Positions 1 through 9,630 of a stretch of 64,000 bases of DNA are shown here, piece by piece. This DNA is from Clostridium punense. GTDB lineage: Bacteria; Bacillota; Clostridia; Clostridiales; Clostridiaceae. The position numbers and the translations under genes are program-made. Each line of letters starts with the position of its first letter. Position 1 is the first letter of the stretch. The DNA lies in NCBI RefSeq assembly GCF_017874425.1, contig NZ_JAGGLL010000010.1, positions 62,001 through 126,000 on the forward strand, read 5' to 3'. The notes under the pieces were generated by a model. That model was not told where the DNA came from and ran no database searches. It saw only the letters and a list, made by a program, of their open reading frames with translations.

Positions 1-46
1 CAGTAGTTTTATACAACTGGTTTGTATTTTTACTTGAAATTTCCAT
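1..46 (-). CDS. flgD: Flagellar hook assembly protein FlgD, N-terminal fragment
   Basis: Only the first 15 codons (start MEISSKNTNQ) are in the window; the rest lies beyond position 1. The ATG at 46 has a good ribosome binding site, GGAGG, at 51-56. The call rests mainly on position: flgD normally follows fliK in this operon, and here the start is 26 bp after the fliK stop. FlgD is the hook-cap scaffold. The fragment is too short to show any domain. Confidence 0.6.
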   Translation of the reverse strand, partial: MEISSKNTNQLYKTT

Positions 47-72
47 AAAATCCTCCATTTAAATTTATTTGT

Positions 73-1518
73 TTATACTAATAAATTAACAGCACTTTCG
101 TGCATGATTGGTTCCATTATAACTTCCTCTTCAACTAACATATCTTGGTTTCTACTGTTTTTCCTCATAAATTGCTCAGATTCATGTTGTTGATTTTGAT
201 TTAAGTTTCCATTTGAAAAGTAAGTAGTATCTTCATTGTATAAACCTATATCCACAGATTGAATTTTACTATTATCAAAATTAATTTTTTCATTTATATC
301 TCTTAGCCCTAGATTTAACATCTCAACAGCATCCTTGCTTGTGGCTTTTATTGATGCTTTTAATGCTCCATGTTCCATAGTGACAGAAATAAATACTTCA
401 CCAAGTTCCTTAGGATAAATTTTAACACTTAAATCCTTTATTCCATTTAGATCCATGAACTTTACAGCCTTAATTATATCTTCATTAAAGGTACTCTTTG
501 AAATATAAACTGGAACTTTATTGTTTACTTCTACCTTACTGGAATCTAAGCTATTACTACTAAGAATATTCATGAAACTTGTGACCCTATCAACCTTTGA
601 GTCAGACTTATTTACTTCAGCAAGCTTTTTTAGTAGATCGCTTTCTTTAGAAGAAATATTTTCTTTTAAAGTTTTTTCATCCTCTACCCCAATTTTGCTT
701 GGCATTTCTTCGAATAAGTTATTGTGTGTATTATTTTTATCAAAAAGCTCATGACCACTTATCTTTGAATTATTACTTAAATCTTCTGTTCTGGCGCCCT
801 TTAACTTAGAAAGAATACTCTCAATTAATTTATTACGCATATCAGTTTCTTTAGAATTGTTGCTAATAGAATCATTGCTTAATTCCTCAACAACCGTAGA
901 ATTACTAGCATAATTGCTATCCATGAGTTCATTTTTAATTCTTGAGGGGATATCACTGATTAAGTTGTTAGGTATACTCGCCTTTGAAGCTTTATCCATT
1001 AATTGTATAAGCATATTTAGTTTATTTTGTGCTTCAGTAAGCTTACTACTTTGCTCGTCTAAATTTACGCTTTTCAGCATATCTTGGATCTCTTTTGTGG
1101 GATTTGAACTCTTCTTAAGAGTTTCTATCAAATTTCCCATATCTATCCCTAATAACTTAAGAATATCTTGTAACGTTTTTTCGGTAACGTCATTATTTTC
1201 TGATAAATTTTCTGATTCCTCAGAACTAAACTCTTCTTTATCAATTTTCTCTAAGCTTGTTTTGCTATCCTTACACTTATAATCCATACTTACTGAATCA
1301 TTTCTTTCATTATCTTGTAAAGATTTAGTTTCATTTTTCACTTCTACTTTATCTAAGTTTGTCTTTGGTGTAGATTTACTGTCATGCCTTGACTTAGAAG
1401 CATTTAAAAAACCTGTAAACTTATCTTCATTTACATTTTTATTTACAAACTGTTTTGAGTTTTTATTTTTAATGGATATGGAATTTTGTTTACCTAATTC
1501 TATATTAGAAATATCCAC
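73..1518 (-). CDS. fliK: Flagellar hook-length control protein FliK
   Basis: 481 residues. The long N-terminal part (about 1-340) is low-complexity and rich in Ser, Asn, Lys and Glu, as in FliK proteins that act as a secreted molecular ruler. The C-terminal Flg_hook domain lies at about 345-430 and carries the typical stretch DLSVKIYPKELGEVFISV, where FliK contacts FlhB to switch export from hook to filament proteins. A polar tail of about 50 residues follows. The gene sits between fliJ (4 bp upstream) and flgD (26 bp downstream), the usual order. The N-terminal part is too diverged to recognise alone; the C-terminal domain and the synteny carry the call. Confidence 0.92.
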   Translation of the reverse strand: MDISNIELGKQNSISIKNKNSKQFVNKNVNEDKFTGFLNASKSRHDSKSTPKTNLDKVEVKNETKSLQDNERNDSVSMDYKCKDSKTSLEKIDKEEFSSEESENLSENNDVTEKTLQDILKLLGIDMGNLIETLKKSSNPTKEIQDMLKSVNLDEQSSKLTEAQNKLNMLIQLMDKASKASIPNNLISDIPSRIKNELMDSNYASNSTVVEELSNDSISNNSKETDMRNKLIESILSKLKGARTEDLSNNSKISGHELFDKNNTHNNLFEEMPSKIGVEDEKTLKENISSKESDLLKKLAEVNKSDSKVDRVTSFMNILSSNSLDSSKVEVNNKVPVYISKSTFNEDIIKAVKFMDLNGIKDLSVKIYPKELGEVFISVTMEHGALKASIKATSKDAVEMLNLGLRDINEKINFDNSKIQSVDIGLYNEDTTYFSNGNLNQNQQHESEQFMRKNSRNQDMLVEEEVIMEPIMHESAVNLLV

Positions 1519-1522
1519 TAAA

Positions 1523-1960
1523 TCACCTCCTATTTTGTCTTATAAACCCATAAAGGGAAAACTCATCATTTTGAAGTTGTTCAAGTCTTTCCTGTTCAGC
1601 TAAAAATACTTTTTTTTGTTTCTCCTTTAGTATTTCAACGGTTTTTCTTTGAACTTGGGCATCTACTAAATCTAGCCTTTTTTCTTCTAATTCATTGGTC
1701 TTTTCATCCAATGTTACTATAGTGTCCTCAATGCTAGAATACAACAAATTTAAATAATTTTGCTGTATCTTCCTCTCATATGTTGAGGAAGTAATATCCA
1801 TTGCGGAATACTTTGAATAATTATCTTCTAAATCATCGAGTTTTCTTTGCACAAGTTGTTTTTCTTTACTTGCTTCCATAAATAGTACTTTCATTTTTTC
1901 TTCTTTTGCTTCTCTAATTTCTAGAAGTTTTTGTAGTTTGAAATTGTACCTATTAGCCAT
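1523..1960 (-). CDS. fliJ: Flagellar export chaperone/stalk protein FliJ
   Basis: 145 residues, almost wholly charged alpha-helix with heptad character, so a long coiled coil. The N-terminus (NRYNFKLQKLLEIREAKEE) is typical of FliJ. Family role: FliJ sits in the centre of the FliI ATPase ring and contacts FlhA in the type III export apparatus at the base of the flagellum. It lies 19 bp after fliI and 4 bp before fliK, in the same transcription unit. Confidence 0.92.
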   Translation of the reverse strand: MANRYNFKLQKLLEIREAKEEKMKVLFMEASKEKQLVQRKLDDLEDNYSKYSAMDITSSTYERKIQQNYLNLLYSSIEDTIVTLDEKTNELEEKRLDLVDAQVQRKTVEILKEKQKKVFLAEQERLEQLQNDEFSLYGFIRQNRR

Positions 1961-1979
1961 AAAAGTTTCTCCTCAAAGT

Positions 1980-3290
1980 TTAATTTGAAAACATATTTAA
2001 AAGTTTATCTAAACTTTCTTCAAAATTTGTATGCTCATTAATAGCCTGTTTAAGGAATTCGTTAATTGCATCTATGTATTTTAGAGACATATCAACTCTT
2101 TTATTGGTTCCCTTTACATAGGCCCCCAAATTTATTAAATCCTCAGAATCTTTATAAGCAGCAAGCAAATCTCTAGCTACAGAAGCAGCCTTTAAATGGT
2201 TTTCATCAGATATTTGCGGCATAAGTCTAGAAATGCTTCTTAATATATCGATAGCTGGATAGTGGTTTTTTGCAGCTAAATCACGGGATAGCACTATATG
2301 TCCATCCAAAATACCTCTTACTGCATCAGCTATAGGTTCATTAAAGTCATCTCCATCTACAAGTACTGTATAGAATGCTGTTATTGATCCCTTACTAGAC
2401 ATACCACTTCTCTCTAATAGTTTAGGAAGCATAGCAAATACTGAAGGGGTATATCCCTTTGTTGCAGGCGGCTCGCCAATAGCTAAACCGACTTCTCTCT
2501 GAGCCATAGCAAATCGTGTTACTGAGTCCATCATCAATATAACCTTTAGACCCTTATCCCTAAAATATTCTGCTATAGCCGTGGCTGTAAAAGCACCTTT
2601 TAATCTTACTAAAGCAGGTTGGTCAGAAGTAGCACACACAACAACACTTCTTTTTAGTCCTTCTTCACCAAGATCATTTTCAATAAACTCTAATACTTCC
2701 CTGCCCCTCTCTCCAATTAATGCTATAACATTAATATCTGCCTTAGCCTCTCTTGCTATCATTCCTAAAGTTGTGCTCTTACCAACACCTGAACCTGCAA
2801 AAATACCAATTCTCTGACCTTCTCCGCAGGTTAGAAATGAATCAATTGCTCTAACTCCTGTTGAAAGAACTTGCTCAATTCTTCTTCTTTTAAGCGGGTC
2901 CGGCGGCATTGCTTCAAGTGGGTATGAATAATATCTAGTAATTTCATCATTGTTTAGTGGATTACCAATGCCATCCAATACTTTTCCTAATAATTCATCA
3001 GAACATCGAACACTAAGCTGTTTTCCACTTGGAACAACTCGACATCCAGGAGAAATCCCAACTAGATTTCCTAAAGGCATCAAAATGATATTATCTGATT
3101 TAAAACCTACCACCTCAGAAATTATTGGCTCATTTCTTTCGTTATATATAGTGCATACTTCTCCAACAAAAGCTCTAATACCTTCAACTTCAATGGTAAG
3201 GCCTATAACATTAGTGACTTTACCTTCAACATACTTAAAATTAGCATTTTTAATATTACAAGACAATTTATCAAAATTTAAGGTTATCAT
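1980..3290 (-). CDS. fliI: Flagellum-specific export ATPase FliI
   Basis: 436 residues from the ATG at 3290, which has AGGTG 6 nt upstream; a longer reading from a TTG at 3332 lacks such a site. Walker A (AGSGVGKST) is at about 165-173 and the Walker B region (VILMMDSVTRFAMA) follows, with the F1-beta-like fold of the family. It hydrolyses ATP to help unfold and deliver flagellar substrates to the export gate, with FliH and FliJ. The length is normal (about 430-440). It is followed by fliJ and preceded by fliH. Confidence 0.96.
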   Translation of the reverse strand: MITLNFDKLSCNIKNANFKYVEGKVTNVIGLTIEVEGIRAFVGEVCTIYNERNEPIISEVVGFKSDNIILMPLGNLVGISPGCRVVPSGKQLSVRCSDELLGKVLDGIGNPLNNDEITRYYSYPLEAMPPDPLKRRRIEQVLSTGVRAIDSFLTCGEGQRIGIFAGSGVGKSTTLGMIAREAKADINVIALIGERGREVLEFIENDLGEEGLKRSVVVCATSDQPALVRLKGAFTATAIAEYFRDKGLKVILMMDSVTRFAMAQREVGLAIGEPPATKGYTPSVFAMLPKLLERSGMSSKGSITAFYTVLVDGDDFNEPIADAVRGILDGHIVLSRDLAAKNHYPAIDILRSISRLMPQISDENHLKAASVARDLLAAYKDSEDLINLGAYVKGTNKRVDMSLKYIDAINEFLKQAINEHTNFEESLDKLLNMFSN

Positions 3291-3357
3291 TGTTTCACCT
3301 ATTTCCCTAGTAGCATTCCTAATAAAGCACAAATACTTTAAAATTCCAACTCATTTC

Positions 3358-4104
3358 TTAATTCTGCTCCATTAAAATTTCTTTAAGCTTTTCAATGCTG
3401 TACTCTATACTTAATGTAGTATTGCCTCTATCCTTTTCGATGATAACTGTTCCATCATCAAGCATAGGATCTTCTATAACAAAAATTTCTCCTCTAAAAG
3501 CTAACTTGTTCTTGAAATTAAGAATCTCACCTTCAATAGCTGGATAATGATTAGAGTTGCATTTAATTATAAAGGTTCTTTCGCGCTTTTCTTCTTCTAG
3601 AGTTTCAAATATTAACTCATTTAAAGCCTCTGGGTAATTAACCTCTCTTTTAAGAATAGTCTCCACAGTAGTAATCACTAAATTTCTAAACTGCAAATCT
3701 TTCTCTTTCAAAAACTTGTTATACTCTTCCTTGGCTTGAAATAACATAAAATTTGCATTCTCAACTATTTCATTTCCTTTAATTTTACCTTCATTAAAAC
3801 CTTTATCATAACCCTCTTGGTACCCTATATCTTGTCCTTCATCATACCCAACTTTAAAGCCCATCTCTTTAGCATCATTTTCAATAATTTTTGCAGACTC
3901 ATAAGCATTATAAATTATTTTTTTACTTTCACGTTGGGCATTTTCAATAATTCCAGCGCCAATTTTTTCAAAAGAATTCAATTCAGTGTTATCGCTATCC
4001 TCATTAGATAAAATTTCCTTTGGAATAACAAAATCAGTTTTAATTTCTGTATTACCTTCACTAATAGCATAATTTTTCTTTATAACTTTATAGGACGATT
4101 GCAT
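3358..4104 (-). CDS. fliH: Flagellar assembly protein FliH
   Basis: 248 residues from the ATG at 4104 (AGAGGTGG upstream); a GTG at 4113 is possible but lies inside that ribosome binding site. Residues 82-110 carry the glycine-repeat helix typical of FliH (GxxxG steps such as GYDEG, GYQEGYDKGFNEG). The C-terminal half resembles the V-type ATPase E subunit domain. FliH is the peripheral stalk that ties the FliI ATPase to the C ring. The start overlaps the end of fliG by 17 bp, so the two are likely translationally coupled. Confidence 0.93.
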   Translation of the reverse strand: MQSSYKVIKKNYAISEGNTEIKTDFVIPKEILSNEDSDNTELNSFEKIGAGIIENAQRESKKIIYNAYESAKIIENDAKEMGFKVGYDEGQDIGYQEGYDKGFNEGKIKGNEIVENANFMLFQAKEEYNKFLKEKDLQFRNLVITTVETILKREVNYPEALNELIFETLEEEKRERTFIIKCNSNHYPAIEGEILNFKNKLAFRGEIFVIEDPMLDDGTVIIEKDRGNTTLSIEYSIEKLKEILMEQN

Positions 4105-5101
4105 CTTGTCCACCTCTTGAAACTGTAATTTCTCCGGCTTCTTCTAATCTTCTAATTAAGCCAACAATTTTTTGCTGAGCCTTCTCAACCTCTACAAGTC
4201 TTACCGGTCCTAAGAATTCCATATCTTCTTTTAGCGTAGCTGCAGCTCTCTTAGATTGATTTCTCATGATAGATTCAAGTACCTGCTCTGATGAACCTTT
4301 AAGAGCCAGACATAGTTCCTTAGAATCCACTTCACGTAAAATTCTTTGAATCGCAATATCATCAAGAGTAATAATATCCTCAAATACAAACATAGATTGT
4401 TTAACCTTTTCAGCAAGCTCTGAATCTTCTCTTTCTAAGCCCTCTGTAATATTTTTTTCTGTTCCTCTATCCACTTGATTTAGTATATTTACAAGTGATG
4501 GCAATCCTCCTACTACGCTATTTTCTGAGCTTATTACATTAGAAAGCTTACTATTAAGCACTGCTTCAATTTCTTTCACAAGAACAGGATATACATTACT
4601 CATAGTAGCAATTCTATACGCAACATCACTTTGTAAATCTGTTGGAAGTGCAGATAAAATTTGCCCAGCCTTATCAGGTTGAAGATGGCAAAGTATTAAT
4701 GCTATGGTTTGAGGATGTTCATTCATAATCACATTTATAAGTTGAGTAGCATCAGCCTTTCTTGCAATTGAAAAAGGTCTATATTGTTGTGAATATTCAC
4801 TGACCCTCTCCAAGATTTCTCCAGCTCTTTGACTTCCCAGAGCCTTAGAAAGAAGACTTCTTGCATATTCAACGCCGCCCTCAAGTATATAATCCTTAGC
4901 CTTATTCATCTCCATGAATTCATCTAAAATCTTTTGGCGTTCCTCAGATTTTACTGTATTCATATTAGCAATTTCGTAGGTGATTTTCTGAATTTCCCTT
5001 TCAGGCAATCTTTTAATGATACCAGAGGAAGCTTCTGGACCTAAGGTGATAAATAGAATAGCAGCCTTTTGTACTCCTGTTAATTTTTCAGTTTTAGCCA
5101 T
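4088..5101 (-). CDS. fliG: Flagellar motor switch protein FliG
   Basis: 337 residues, normal length. The EHPQTIALIL motif at 128-137 and the charged C-terminal region (FEDIITLDDIAIQRILREVD) of the torque-generating domain are clear. FliG links the MS ring (FliF) to the C ring (FliM/FliY) and interacts with the stator. It starts 3 bp after fliF and overlaps fliH. Confidence 0.97.
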   Translation of the reverse strand: MAKTEKLTGVQKAAILFITLGPEASSGIIKRLPEREIQKITYEIANMNTVKSEERQKILDEFMEMNKAKDYILEGGVEYARSLLSKALGSQRAGEILERVSEYSQQYRPFSIARKADATQLINVIMNEHPQTIALILCHLQPDKAGQILSALPTDLQSDVAYRIATMSNVYPVLVKEIEAVLNSKLSNVISSENSVVGGLPSLVNILNQVDRGTEKNITEGLEREDSELAEKVKQSMFVFEDIITLDDIAIQRILREVDSKELCLALKGSSEQVLESIMRNQSKRAAATLKEDMEFLGPVRLVEVEKAQQKIVGLIRRLEEAGEITVSRGGQDAIVL

Positions 5102-5104
5102 TAC

Positions 5105-6679
5105 TTATCTTCCTTCCTCCTCTGCAAGCCATGATTTTATAATATCAGCAACTTGTTCTGGTTTTTGCTCAGCATATTTTTTAACCTCTTTTACCACATG
5201 GTCTTTTTGTGATTCTGATTCTAAATTCAATGATTCAAAGCTTTCCTGTGGTTTTGGTGTTATAGTTTCTCCTATTACCATATCAATTCCCTCAAAATCT
5301 GCCATTTCGTCCATATCATTTTTAGATTTTCTTTTTCTCATAGATGATAAAATAATAATTAATATTATAAGTGCTGCTCCACCACCAATACCTAAAGCAA
5401 TTAACTTATTTCTTTTAGCATTAGCTTCTTCAGTTTTCATCTCATCTAAGTTTTTCTGTGCTAAATCCTTAGCATCAGAATTGAATGCTAGGCTTTCCAC
5501 AGTAACAGTATCTCCTCTTCTCTGGTCAACTCCGATAGCCTCACTAACAAGGTTTGTTATTGACATACGAGTTTGAGCATCTATTTGACCATTAACTACA
5601 ATTGAAGCTGTAACTCTTTCTACTTGCCCTGGTGCTGAAACTACTGTTTCACTTTTCTTAGTTGGTTCATAATTTTTAGTAGTTTCTTTATTTGTAGTTC
5701 TTTCATTACCATTAGTAGCATTTTGAACATTGGTCATATTGTTTGAAACAGGACTTCCTGAAGTATTCGCTCCAGTAGTAGTTTCATTGTTGATTTCGTG
5801 TTCACTAACTACAGCTCCCTGTTCAAAAATTGTATTATCCTGCTTCTTTGCATCGAAATTAACCTTTGCGTTAACCGATACTCTGATACCATCTTTATAA
5901 ATAGGTTCTAATACATTTAATATTTTTCTCTGGTACTCATCTTCAATTACTTTTTTTGTTTGTAATTGTTTATCCGAAGAGATTGTATAATTATCCTTGT
6001 CTTTATCAAAAATCCCCTCTGTCAACAATTTAAAATCATCGGATACTATTGTTACATTTTCTTTAGGTAAGTTTTCAACACTTCCAGAAACTAATGAAAC
6101 AATTGCTTTAACCTGCTCCTCACTTAACTCTTTTCCCTTAACTAACTTCAGCGTAACTGAAGCTGTCGCTGGTGAAGGTTTTGTTACGAAAGCTGAGTTA
6201 TCTGGAAGAACTAAATTTACTTTTGCCCAATCAACTGCTTCAAAAGACTTAATAGTTCTTTCTAATTCCCCAGATAGTGCTCTTTGATACATAATCTTCG
6301 CTTCTGAATCCGTTGGTGCAACCTTTCCATTATCAAAAAGTTCAAATCCGTGACTTCCTTCAGTTAGCGATACTTCAGATAAAAGTTCCATTCTAAGTTT
6401 ATCTACCTGACTTTTAGGAACCATTATTGAATCCCCTTGTACTTTATAGCTTACCTTTTTACTATCTAGCCCAGCAATGATAGCTCCTGAATCTTGTGAG
6501 TTCAAATCAGAAAATAACACTACATACTTTGGATTAACATTTACAAAAATTAGAATGCCAATAACTAAAAGTGCTACAGTAGTAATGATAGAATAAGCTA
6601 CCTTTTTAGACTTGCTCAGTTCTTTCCATTTAGTAACAGCACCTTTTATCGTGTCTGATAGCTTGTTCAAATATTTCAC
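5105..6679 (-). CDS. fliF: Flagellar MS-ring protein FliF
   Basis: 524 residues, with transmembrane helices at about 27-48 and 425-447 flanking a large outer domain. The middle of the outer domain (about 290-345) is Asn/Thr rich and probably flexible. The last 25 residues (KKYAEQKPEQVADIIKSWL) form the FliG-binding tail. FliF multimers make the membrane ring that houses the export gate. Lies 6 bp after fliE. Confidence 0.97.
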   Translation of the reverse strand: MKYLNKLSDTIKGAVTKWKELSKSKKVAYSIITTVALLVIGILIFVNVNPKYVVLFSDLNSQDSGAIIAGLDSKKVSYKVQGDSIMVPKSQVDKLRMELLSEVSLTEGSHGFELFDNGKVAPTDSEAKIMYQRALSGELERTIKSFEAVDWAKVNLVLPDNSAFVTKPSPATASVTLKLVKGKELSEEQVKAIVSLVSGSVENLPKENVTIVSDDFKLLTEGIFDKDKDNYTISSDKQLQTKKVIEDEYQRKILNVLEPIYKDGIRVSVNAKVNFDAKKQDNTIFEQGAVVSEHEINNETTTGANTSGSPVSNNMTNVQNATNGNERTTNKETTKNYEPTKKSETVVSAPGQVERVTASIVVNGQIDAQTRMSITNLVSEAIGVDQRRGDTVTVESLAFNSDAKDLAQKNLDEMKTEEANAKRNKLIALGIGGGAALIILIIILSSMRKRKSKNDMDEMADFEGIDMVIGETITPKPQESFESLNLESESQKDHVVKEVKKYAEQKPEQVADIIKSWLAEEEGR

Positions 6680-6685
6680 CTCCTA

Positions 6686-6994
6686 CTATACCTGCATCTT
6701 ATTAAATTCCTCATATACGTTTATTAGCTTGTTTCTTATTTGCAAGGCAAGTTCTAAAGATAATTTTGCTTCTTCAGTAGCCACCATAACCTCATGAATA
6801 TCTTTTTCACCACTTATATAACCCTGAATAACATTTTCTGATTGAATCTGTTTGTCATTAACCTTATCAAGTTCACCTTTCAAAACCTGGCTAAATGTCG
6901 ATCCTTGCTGACTATTAACCTGTCCTTCTTTATGTACTTCAACTAAATCTTGCTGAAACACCCTCATATTAGGTGTATACTTATTAACCACCAT
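6686..6994 (-). CDS. fliE: Flagellar hook-basal body complex protein FliE
   Basis: 102 residues, the usual size. The C-terminal half (DIHEVMVATEEAKLSLELALQIRNKLINVYEE, split by helix breaks) matches the conserved helical FliE core, which joins the MS ring to the proximal rod. Placed between flgC (10 bp) and fliF (6 bp), as in other Firmicutes. Confidence 0.95.
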   Translation of the reverse strand: MVVNKYTPNMRVFQQDLVEVHKEGQVNSQQGSTFSQVLKGELDKVNDKQIQSENVIQGYISGEKDIHEVMVATEEAKLSLELALQIRNKLINVYEEFNKMQV

Positions 6995-7004
6995 AATCTA
7001 ACTC

Positions 7005-7436
7005 CTATCTACCTATCTCTAGTGTTTTAATGAACATACTTTTTTGAGCATTCATTGTATTTATATTGGCTTCATATGCTCTTGTAGCGGCAATTAAGTC
7101 CACCATTTCGTTTAGTACATTTACATTAGGCATGCTAACGTAACCTTCTGCATCAGCATCTGGATGACTTGGGTCATAAACTTTTTTAAGAGGTGATTTG
7201 TCATTTTCAACTCCTACTGCTTTAACACCTAAATTTTTCTCTTCAACTTTTCCAGTAGACTTATTAAACTGAGACTTCATATTTTCTTGAAAGGTTGCAA
7301 CTTTTCTTATATAAGGTTGTCCATCCTTCCCCCTTGTAGTTGAAGCATTTGCAATATTAGCTGCTATAGTATCTAGCCTAAGCCTTTCTGCTGAAAGCCC
7401 ACTTGCGCTAATTCTTAGCCCTCTAAAAGCTTCCAT
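7005..7436 (-). CDS. flgC: Flagellar basal-body rod protein FlgC
   Basis: 143 residues. The N-terminal rod signature [20 protein letters not shown] is present, as is the C-terminal coiled region ending [18 protein letters not shown], typical of axial proteins. A structural subunit of the proximal rod exported by the flagellar type III system. Starts 2 bp after the flgB stop. Confidence 0.97.
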   Translation of the reverse strand: MEAFRGLRISASGLSAERLRLDTIAANIANASTTRGKDGQPYIRKVATFQENMKSQFNKSTGKVEEKNLGVKAVGVENDKSPLKKVYDPSHPDADAEGYVSMPNVNVLNEMVDLIAATRAYEANINTMNAQKSMFIKTLEIGR

Positions 7437-7438
7437 GT

Positions 7439-7840
7439 TTAACGTCCTCCTCCCTGAATCACACTTCTAGTAGAAGTGATCTTTCCATTTATAATTCTAA
7501 CTAATGATTCATACATCATTGAGTTAGCAGCTTGACTTGTCATTTCACTTTCAATATCAACATTATTTCCGTCTTCCCTCATAGATGAGCTAGTATCTTT
7601 TTTTATAGTTGGCTCACCATTAGAACTTGAAATATGCTTCATGTTAGTAGTTTTCATTGAATTTTTATCCATAGTACTGTTCAATACATCTTCAAAAGGG
7701 ACATAGTATCTTTTATAATTTTTAGTATTTACATTGGCTATGTTATTTGCAATTGCCTTATTAGCTGTAACAGTAAAATCCATTGACTTTTTAACCAAAT
7801 TGTATGTACTTTTACTAATTGGATTAATATCATTATTCAT
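7439..7840 (-). CDS. flgB: Flagellar basal-body rod protein FlgB
   Basis: 133 residues from the ATG at 7840, which has GGGGTGA 5 nt upstream; a start at 7873 would add 11 polar residues and has a more distant site. N-terminal rod motif [19 protein letters not shown] and C-terminal axial helix are clear. First gene of the flgB-flgC-fliE-fliF operon; the 858 bp upstream are non-coding and hold the probable promoter. Confidence 0.95.
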   Translation of the reverse strand: MNNDINPISKSTYNLVKKSMDFTVTANKAIANNIANVNTKNYKRYYVPFEDVLNSTMDKNSMKTTNMKHISSSNGEPTIKKDTSSSMREDGNNVDIESEMTSQAANSMMYESLVRIINGKITSTRSVIQGGGR

Positions 7841-7967
7841 CAAATCACCCCGCACTTTATTATTATTAGACATTTTCTTGTTTTTTCCTTCTTTTATTTG
7901 AAAAAAAATGAAAATTTTAAATTATTTTAGAATTTGTACTGATTGCAACTAATATTTTTCTAGTTTA

Positions 7968-7996
7968 ATTTTAATATAAGTTAACTCTTTGTTCAA
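7968..7996 (-). promoter_or_regulatory. Candidate SigA-type promoter of the flgB operon
   Basis: On the minus strand TTGAAC (7996-7991), a 17-nt spacer and TAAAAT (7973-7968) lie about 130 nt before the flgB ATG. This gives 4/6 and 5/6 matches to the housekeeping consensus. In DNA this AT-rich chance matches are common, so the call is tentative. No SigD-type site precedes this operon, which fits an early flagellar operon. Confidence 0.4.
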
Positions 7997-8018
7997 ATAT
8001 TATTTTTATGAATATTTG
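7994..8018. repeat. Inverted repeat overlapping the flgB promoter
   Basis: CAAATATT (7994-8001) and AATATTTG (8011-8018) form perfect 8-bp arms around a 9-nt spacer. The left arm overlaps the candidate -35 of the flgB promoter, the place where a repressor would act. AT-only arms can arise by chance. Confidence 0.35.
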
Positions 8019-8641
8019 TCTATTAATGTTAAATATTTTACTACACTTTTAAAGAATTGCAGACTAAGATGTGTATATTTATTTTCTTATTATTCATCTT
8101 AGTTATTTCTTTATATTTCGTCTTAATTATCTATTTTTTTATATAATATGACAATACGCCTTAATTCTATCCATATTGAAAGCAATATCATAGGATCTCA
8201 GTTATTTTCAGTAGATATATTTATTATATTTTATTGTTTAATTAAAATCATTACTAAATTTATCGTATAATTCGACATATTTTTCGTTTTTTATATCACT
8301 TCCATTTTGATTATTTAATCTTCTAGTTTTTAGTTGACATAAATAATCATTTAACCTTCATTTTTATGTTAACATAATGTTCATATATTTTTTTCCTGAA
8401 CCTTTCCCCTAGTACAGTATTTTATGTAATTAGTCGTATTACATAAAGATTTGTTGTCATAATATATGTTTCATTGATTAATTACCTAAACATTCTGGAT
8501 ATATCATGCACATTAATCATAAAATTAGAAGTGTTTTTCTGCGAAAATAATTTACTATCTAGTAATAAAATTTCACTTATCAAAAACCAAAAACATAAAT
8601 TCTCAAACTAGTTATGTAAAATATAACTCATGACATAAAAA

Positions 8642-8684
8642 AGTTAGCTACAAACTCAACTTTCAGTTGAATTTGTAGCTAACT
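8642..8684 (-). terminator. Rho-independent terminator after the divergent flagellin
   Basis: Arms of 19 nt (AGTTAGCTACAAACTCAAC and its complement with one mismatch) around a 5-nt loop, followed on the minus strand by six T. It ends the transcript of the flagellin gene that stops at 8699. Confidence 0.9.
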
Positions 8685-8698
8685 TTATAACACCTTAT

Positions 8699-9535
8699 CT
8701 AGTAAGTTCTAATATTTTCTAAAATCCTAAGCACATCCTGTGGTATTTTGTTTGTTTGTGACATAATAGAAAATCCTGTATTAACTAACAAAGAAGATTT
8801 GGATAGCTCCATCATTTCTAGAGCTATGTCAGCACCTACGGTTGTAGCCATGGCGGTTTCAGATTTTAAAGATATTTTACTTGTATAGTTATAAATACTA
8901 TCAAGTCTGCTAGCTATTCCCCCGTGTTTGCTTCTATATCTATTAATATCATCTATTGCCTTATCAATATATCCTAAAGAACTATCTATATCTGCATTAG
9001 TACTAATATTAATCTTACCACCATCAATACCTAAACCTGCAGAAGTCAAATCACAAAGTGGCAATTCTAAAACATCTTGTGCATAGCTTCCTGCCAATAG
9101 TTTTATAGATTTTCCTGCATTTCCGCTAGCTAGTAAATTTATTCCATTCATTCCTGTCCTATTAGCTGTATCATCTATATGTTTAAGTAATTCATCGATT
9201 TCAATTTTTATAGCATTCTTATCACTATCATTATTTATTCCGCCAGCCTGTACCGTAAGTTCTCTTATCCTTTGAAGGCTATCTTCAATATTTTGCATTC
9301 CTCCATCAGCAACTTGTAAAAGACTCATACCATCTTGTAGATTTCTTGATGCCATTTGAAGTCCTCTAACTTGTAATTCTAACTTCTTTCCTTTTGCCAT
9401 AGCGTTTGGATTATCCTTGTAATTTTGAACCTTAAGTCCTGAACTTATCCTCCCTAGTGCTTTGCTTTGATCCACTAAACTATCCTTATATCTTCTATAA
9501 ACATCTACAGAAGCCATATTATGATACAATCTCAT
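8699..9535 (-). CDS. Divergent flagellin (third paralogue)
   Basis: 278 residues, similar in size to the two main flagellins. The D0/D1 N-terminal helices are recognisable (LGRISSGLKVQNYKDNPNAM, then LQDGMSLLQVADGGMQNIED and LQRIRELTVQAGG), as is a C-terminal D1/D0 helix. It lacks the MIINHN start and the NQAPQ-x-x-L-x-L-L end of the main flagellins; its end is NKIPQDVLRILENIRTY. It lies 95 bp downstream of fliB, which methylates flagellin lysines, and has a strong ribosome binding site (GGGGG). It could be a minor filament subunit or a specialised filament segment. Confidence 0.85.
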   Translation of the reverse strand: MRLYHNMASVDVYRRYKDSLVDQSKALGRISSGLKVQNYKDNPNAMAKGKKLELQVRGLQMASRNLQDGMSLLQVADGGMQNIEDSLQRIRELTVQAGGINNDSDKNAIKIEIDELLKHIDDTANRTGMNGINLLASGNAGKSIKLLAGSYAQDVLELPLCDLTSAGLGIDGGKINISTNADIDSSLGYIDKAIDDINRYRSKHGGIASRLDSIYNYTSKISLKSETAMATTVGADIALEMMELSKSSLLVNTGFSIMSQTNKIPQDVLRILENIRTY

Positions 9536-9630
9536 TTTTCAACCCCCACAATTAAAGTTTTTCTTATTATACTAGTATTAAACTATGTATAACCATCAAT
9601 TAATTCATATATGTTTTTTAACAAATTGTA

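Larger units (their letters stand above)
7841..8641. other. Long non-coding gap with several inverted repeats
   Basis: No reading frame of credible length or codon use is seen on either strand. Besides the promoter and repeat at 7968-8018, it holds a perfect 14-bp palindrome TTATGTTAACATAA at 8364-8377 and a 10-bp inverted repeat TTTATGTAAT/ATTACATAAA with a 7-nt centre at 8421-8447. Both share the half-site TTATGT. The gap separates the basal-body operon from the flagellin/glycosylation block and may be mainly regulatory. Confidence 0.5.

Noticed and set aside
5016-5576. 186-residue open frame on the plus strand over fliG and fliF
   Set aside because: It lies antisense inside two clear flagellar genes, has no ribosome binding site, and looks like reverse-frame noise.
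8245-8270. SigD-like -10 TACGATAA in the gap before flgB
   Set aside because: No TAAA at the 15-nt spacing that all other sites share, and more than 400 bp from flgB.
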